A stretch of 64,000 bases of DNA from Symsagittifera roscoffensis (taxonomy: Eukaryota > Xenacoelomorpha > Acoela > Convolutidae): contig NC_087063.1 of NCBI RefSeq assembly GCF_963678635.1, forward strand, positions 17,674,143 through 17,738,142, given 5' to 3'. The stretch's first letter is position 1. Each line of letters begins with the position of its first letter. This document shows positions 63,832-64,000 of the stretch, piece after piece. The notes under the pieces were generated by a model. It ran no database searches and had not been told where the DNA came from. It saw nothing but the letters and a program-made list of their open reading frames with translations. The translations under genes and the position numbers were made by a program.

Positions 63832-64000
63832 ATTTTCACCTACACTAGAAATTAGTAGTTTTTTAAAAAGTTTCAGAAAAGGCCAGGAAACTTTCTCGGG
63901 TTTTTTGTTAAAATAAAAGATAAATCAACAATTTTAAAACACAAAAATTGGTTGCTGGAATGAAAAAAACACAACGGTATAACCGTATGGCTCGATTCTT

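Larger units (their letters stand above)
37131..64000 (+). repeat. tRNA-Trp satellite: tandem array of ~105 units of ~255 bp
   Basis: From 37131 to the window edge the sequence is one head-to-tail array. Each unit has, in order: a TATAACCGTA(C/T)GGCTCGA motif; ~15 bp spacer ending in CAGG; a 72-bp tRNA-Trp-like segment or its 3' part; 'aatnnccaccnacactagaaatt' text; a T-run ('gtagttttttcaag'); 'aaggaaagggcctggaaact'; 'tgatcgggattttt'; 'caagtaaaactacgtcaatt'; 'caaggaaagatagacac'; an A-rich stretch; 'gctggaaggaaaaaa'. I counted about 105 units by position. Two spacer types alternate (for example 'tactggaagg' versus 'ggttgctggaagg'). The array is unbroken by other elements and continues past the right edge. 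There are no protein genes in it. Confidence 0.95.

Noticed and set aside
37131-64000. CRISPR-like periodic array
   Set aside because: The unit is ~255 bp, the repeats are diverged along their whole length, and the repeated part is a tRNA. The genome is eukaryotic with spliced genes.
37131-64000. Tandemly arrayed SINEs
   Set aside because: Units are head-to-tail with constant spacing and shared spacers, without A-tails of variable length, target duplications or dispersed copies elsewhere in the window.

Overview
The window is AT-rich eukaryotic nuclear DNA with spliced protein genes, GT-AG introns and dense repeats. A BEL/Pao-type LTR retrotransposon (a clade known from animals) and a gene for a dynein regulatory complex subunit of motile cilia point to an invertebrate metazoan. 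I cannot place it more precisely.

Left part (about 1-24.1 kb): the 3' portion of SHPRH, the SNF2/RING E3 ubiquitin ligase, is encoded on the + strand in nine phase-consistent exons (4951-24042). They cover the linker before the RING, the RING finger and the C-terminal helicase lobe with motif VI; the ATPase lobe must lie upstream of the window. Its introns hold decayed repeats: three long diverged copies of a tRNA-headed element, copies of a second ~450-600 bp family, a fold-back element inserted in one of those copies, ~175-bp tandem arrays, a pre-miRNA-like hairpin, and an antisense broken BEL/Pao element (14.5-19.4 kb).

Middle part (24.1-37.1 kb): an apparently intronless 431-codon ORF of unknown function (24773-26068) follows SHPRH. 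After a ~4 kb intergenic region with a second fold-back element comes a nearly complete DRC5/TCTE1 gene (30064-36008, + strand), an LRR subunit of the axonemal nexin-dynein regulatory complex, in seven exons that join without frame conflict.

Right part (37.13-64.0 kb and past the edge): one uninterrupted tandem array of about 105 units of ~255 bp. Almost every unit carries a tRNA-Trp(CCA) gene, pseudogene or 3' fragment, with a TATAACCGTA-like motif ~30 bp upstream and a T-run ~35-40 bp downstream. Units are organised in higher-order repeats of about 1.0, 1.26, 1.5 and 3.2 kb. Many copies carry anticodon changes (CTA, CAA, CGA, CAT) or microhomology deletions of the 5' tRNA half. This tRNA-Trp satellite is the most unusual thing in the window. 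The short ORFs throughout it are translations of the tRNA and spacer, not genes.
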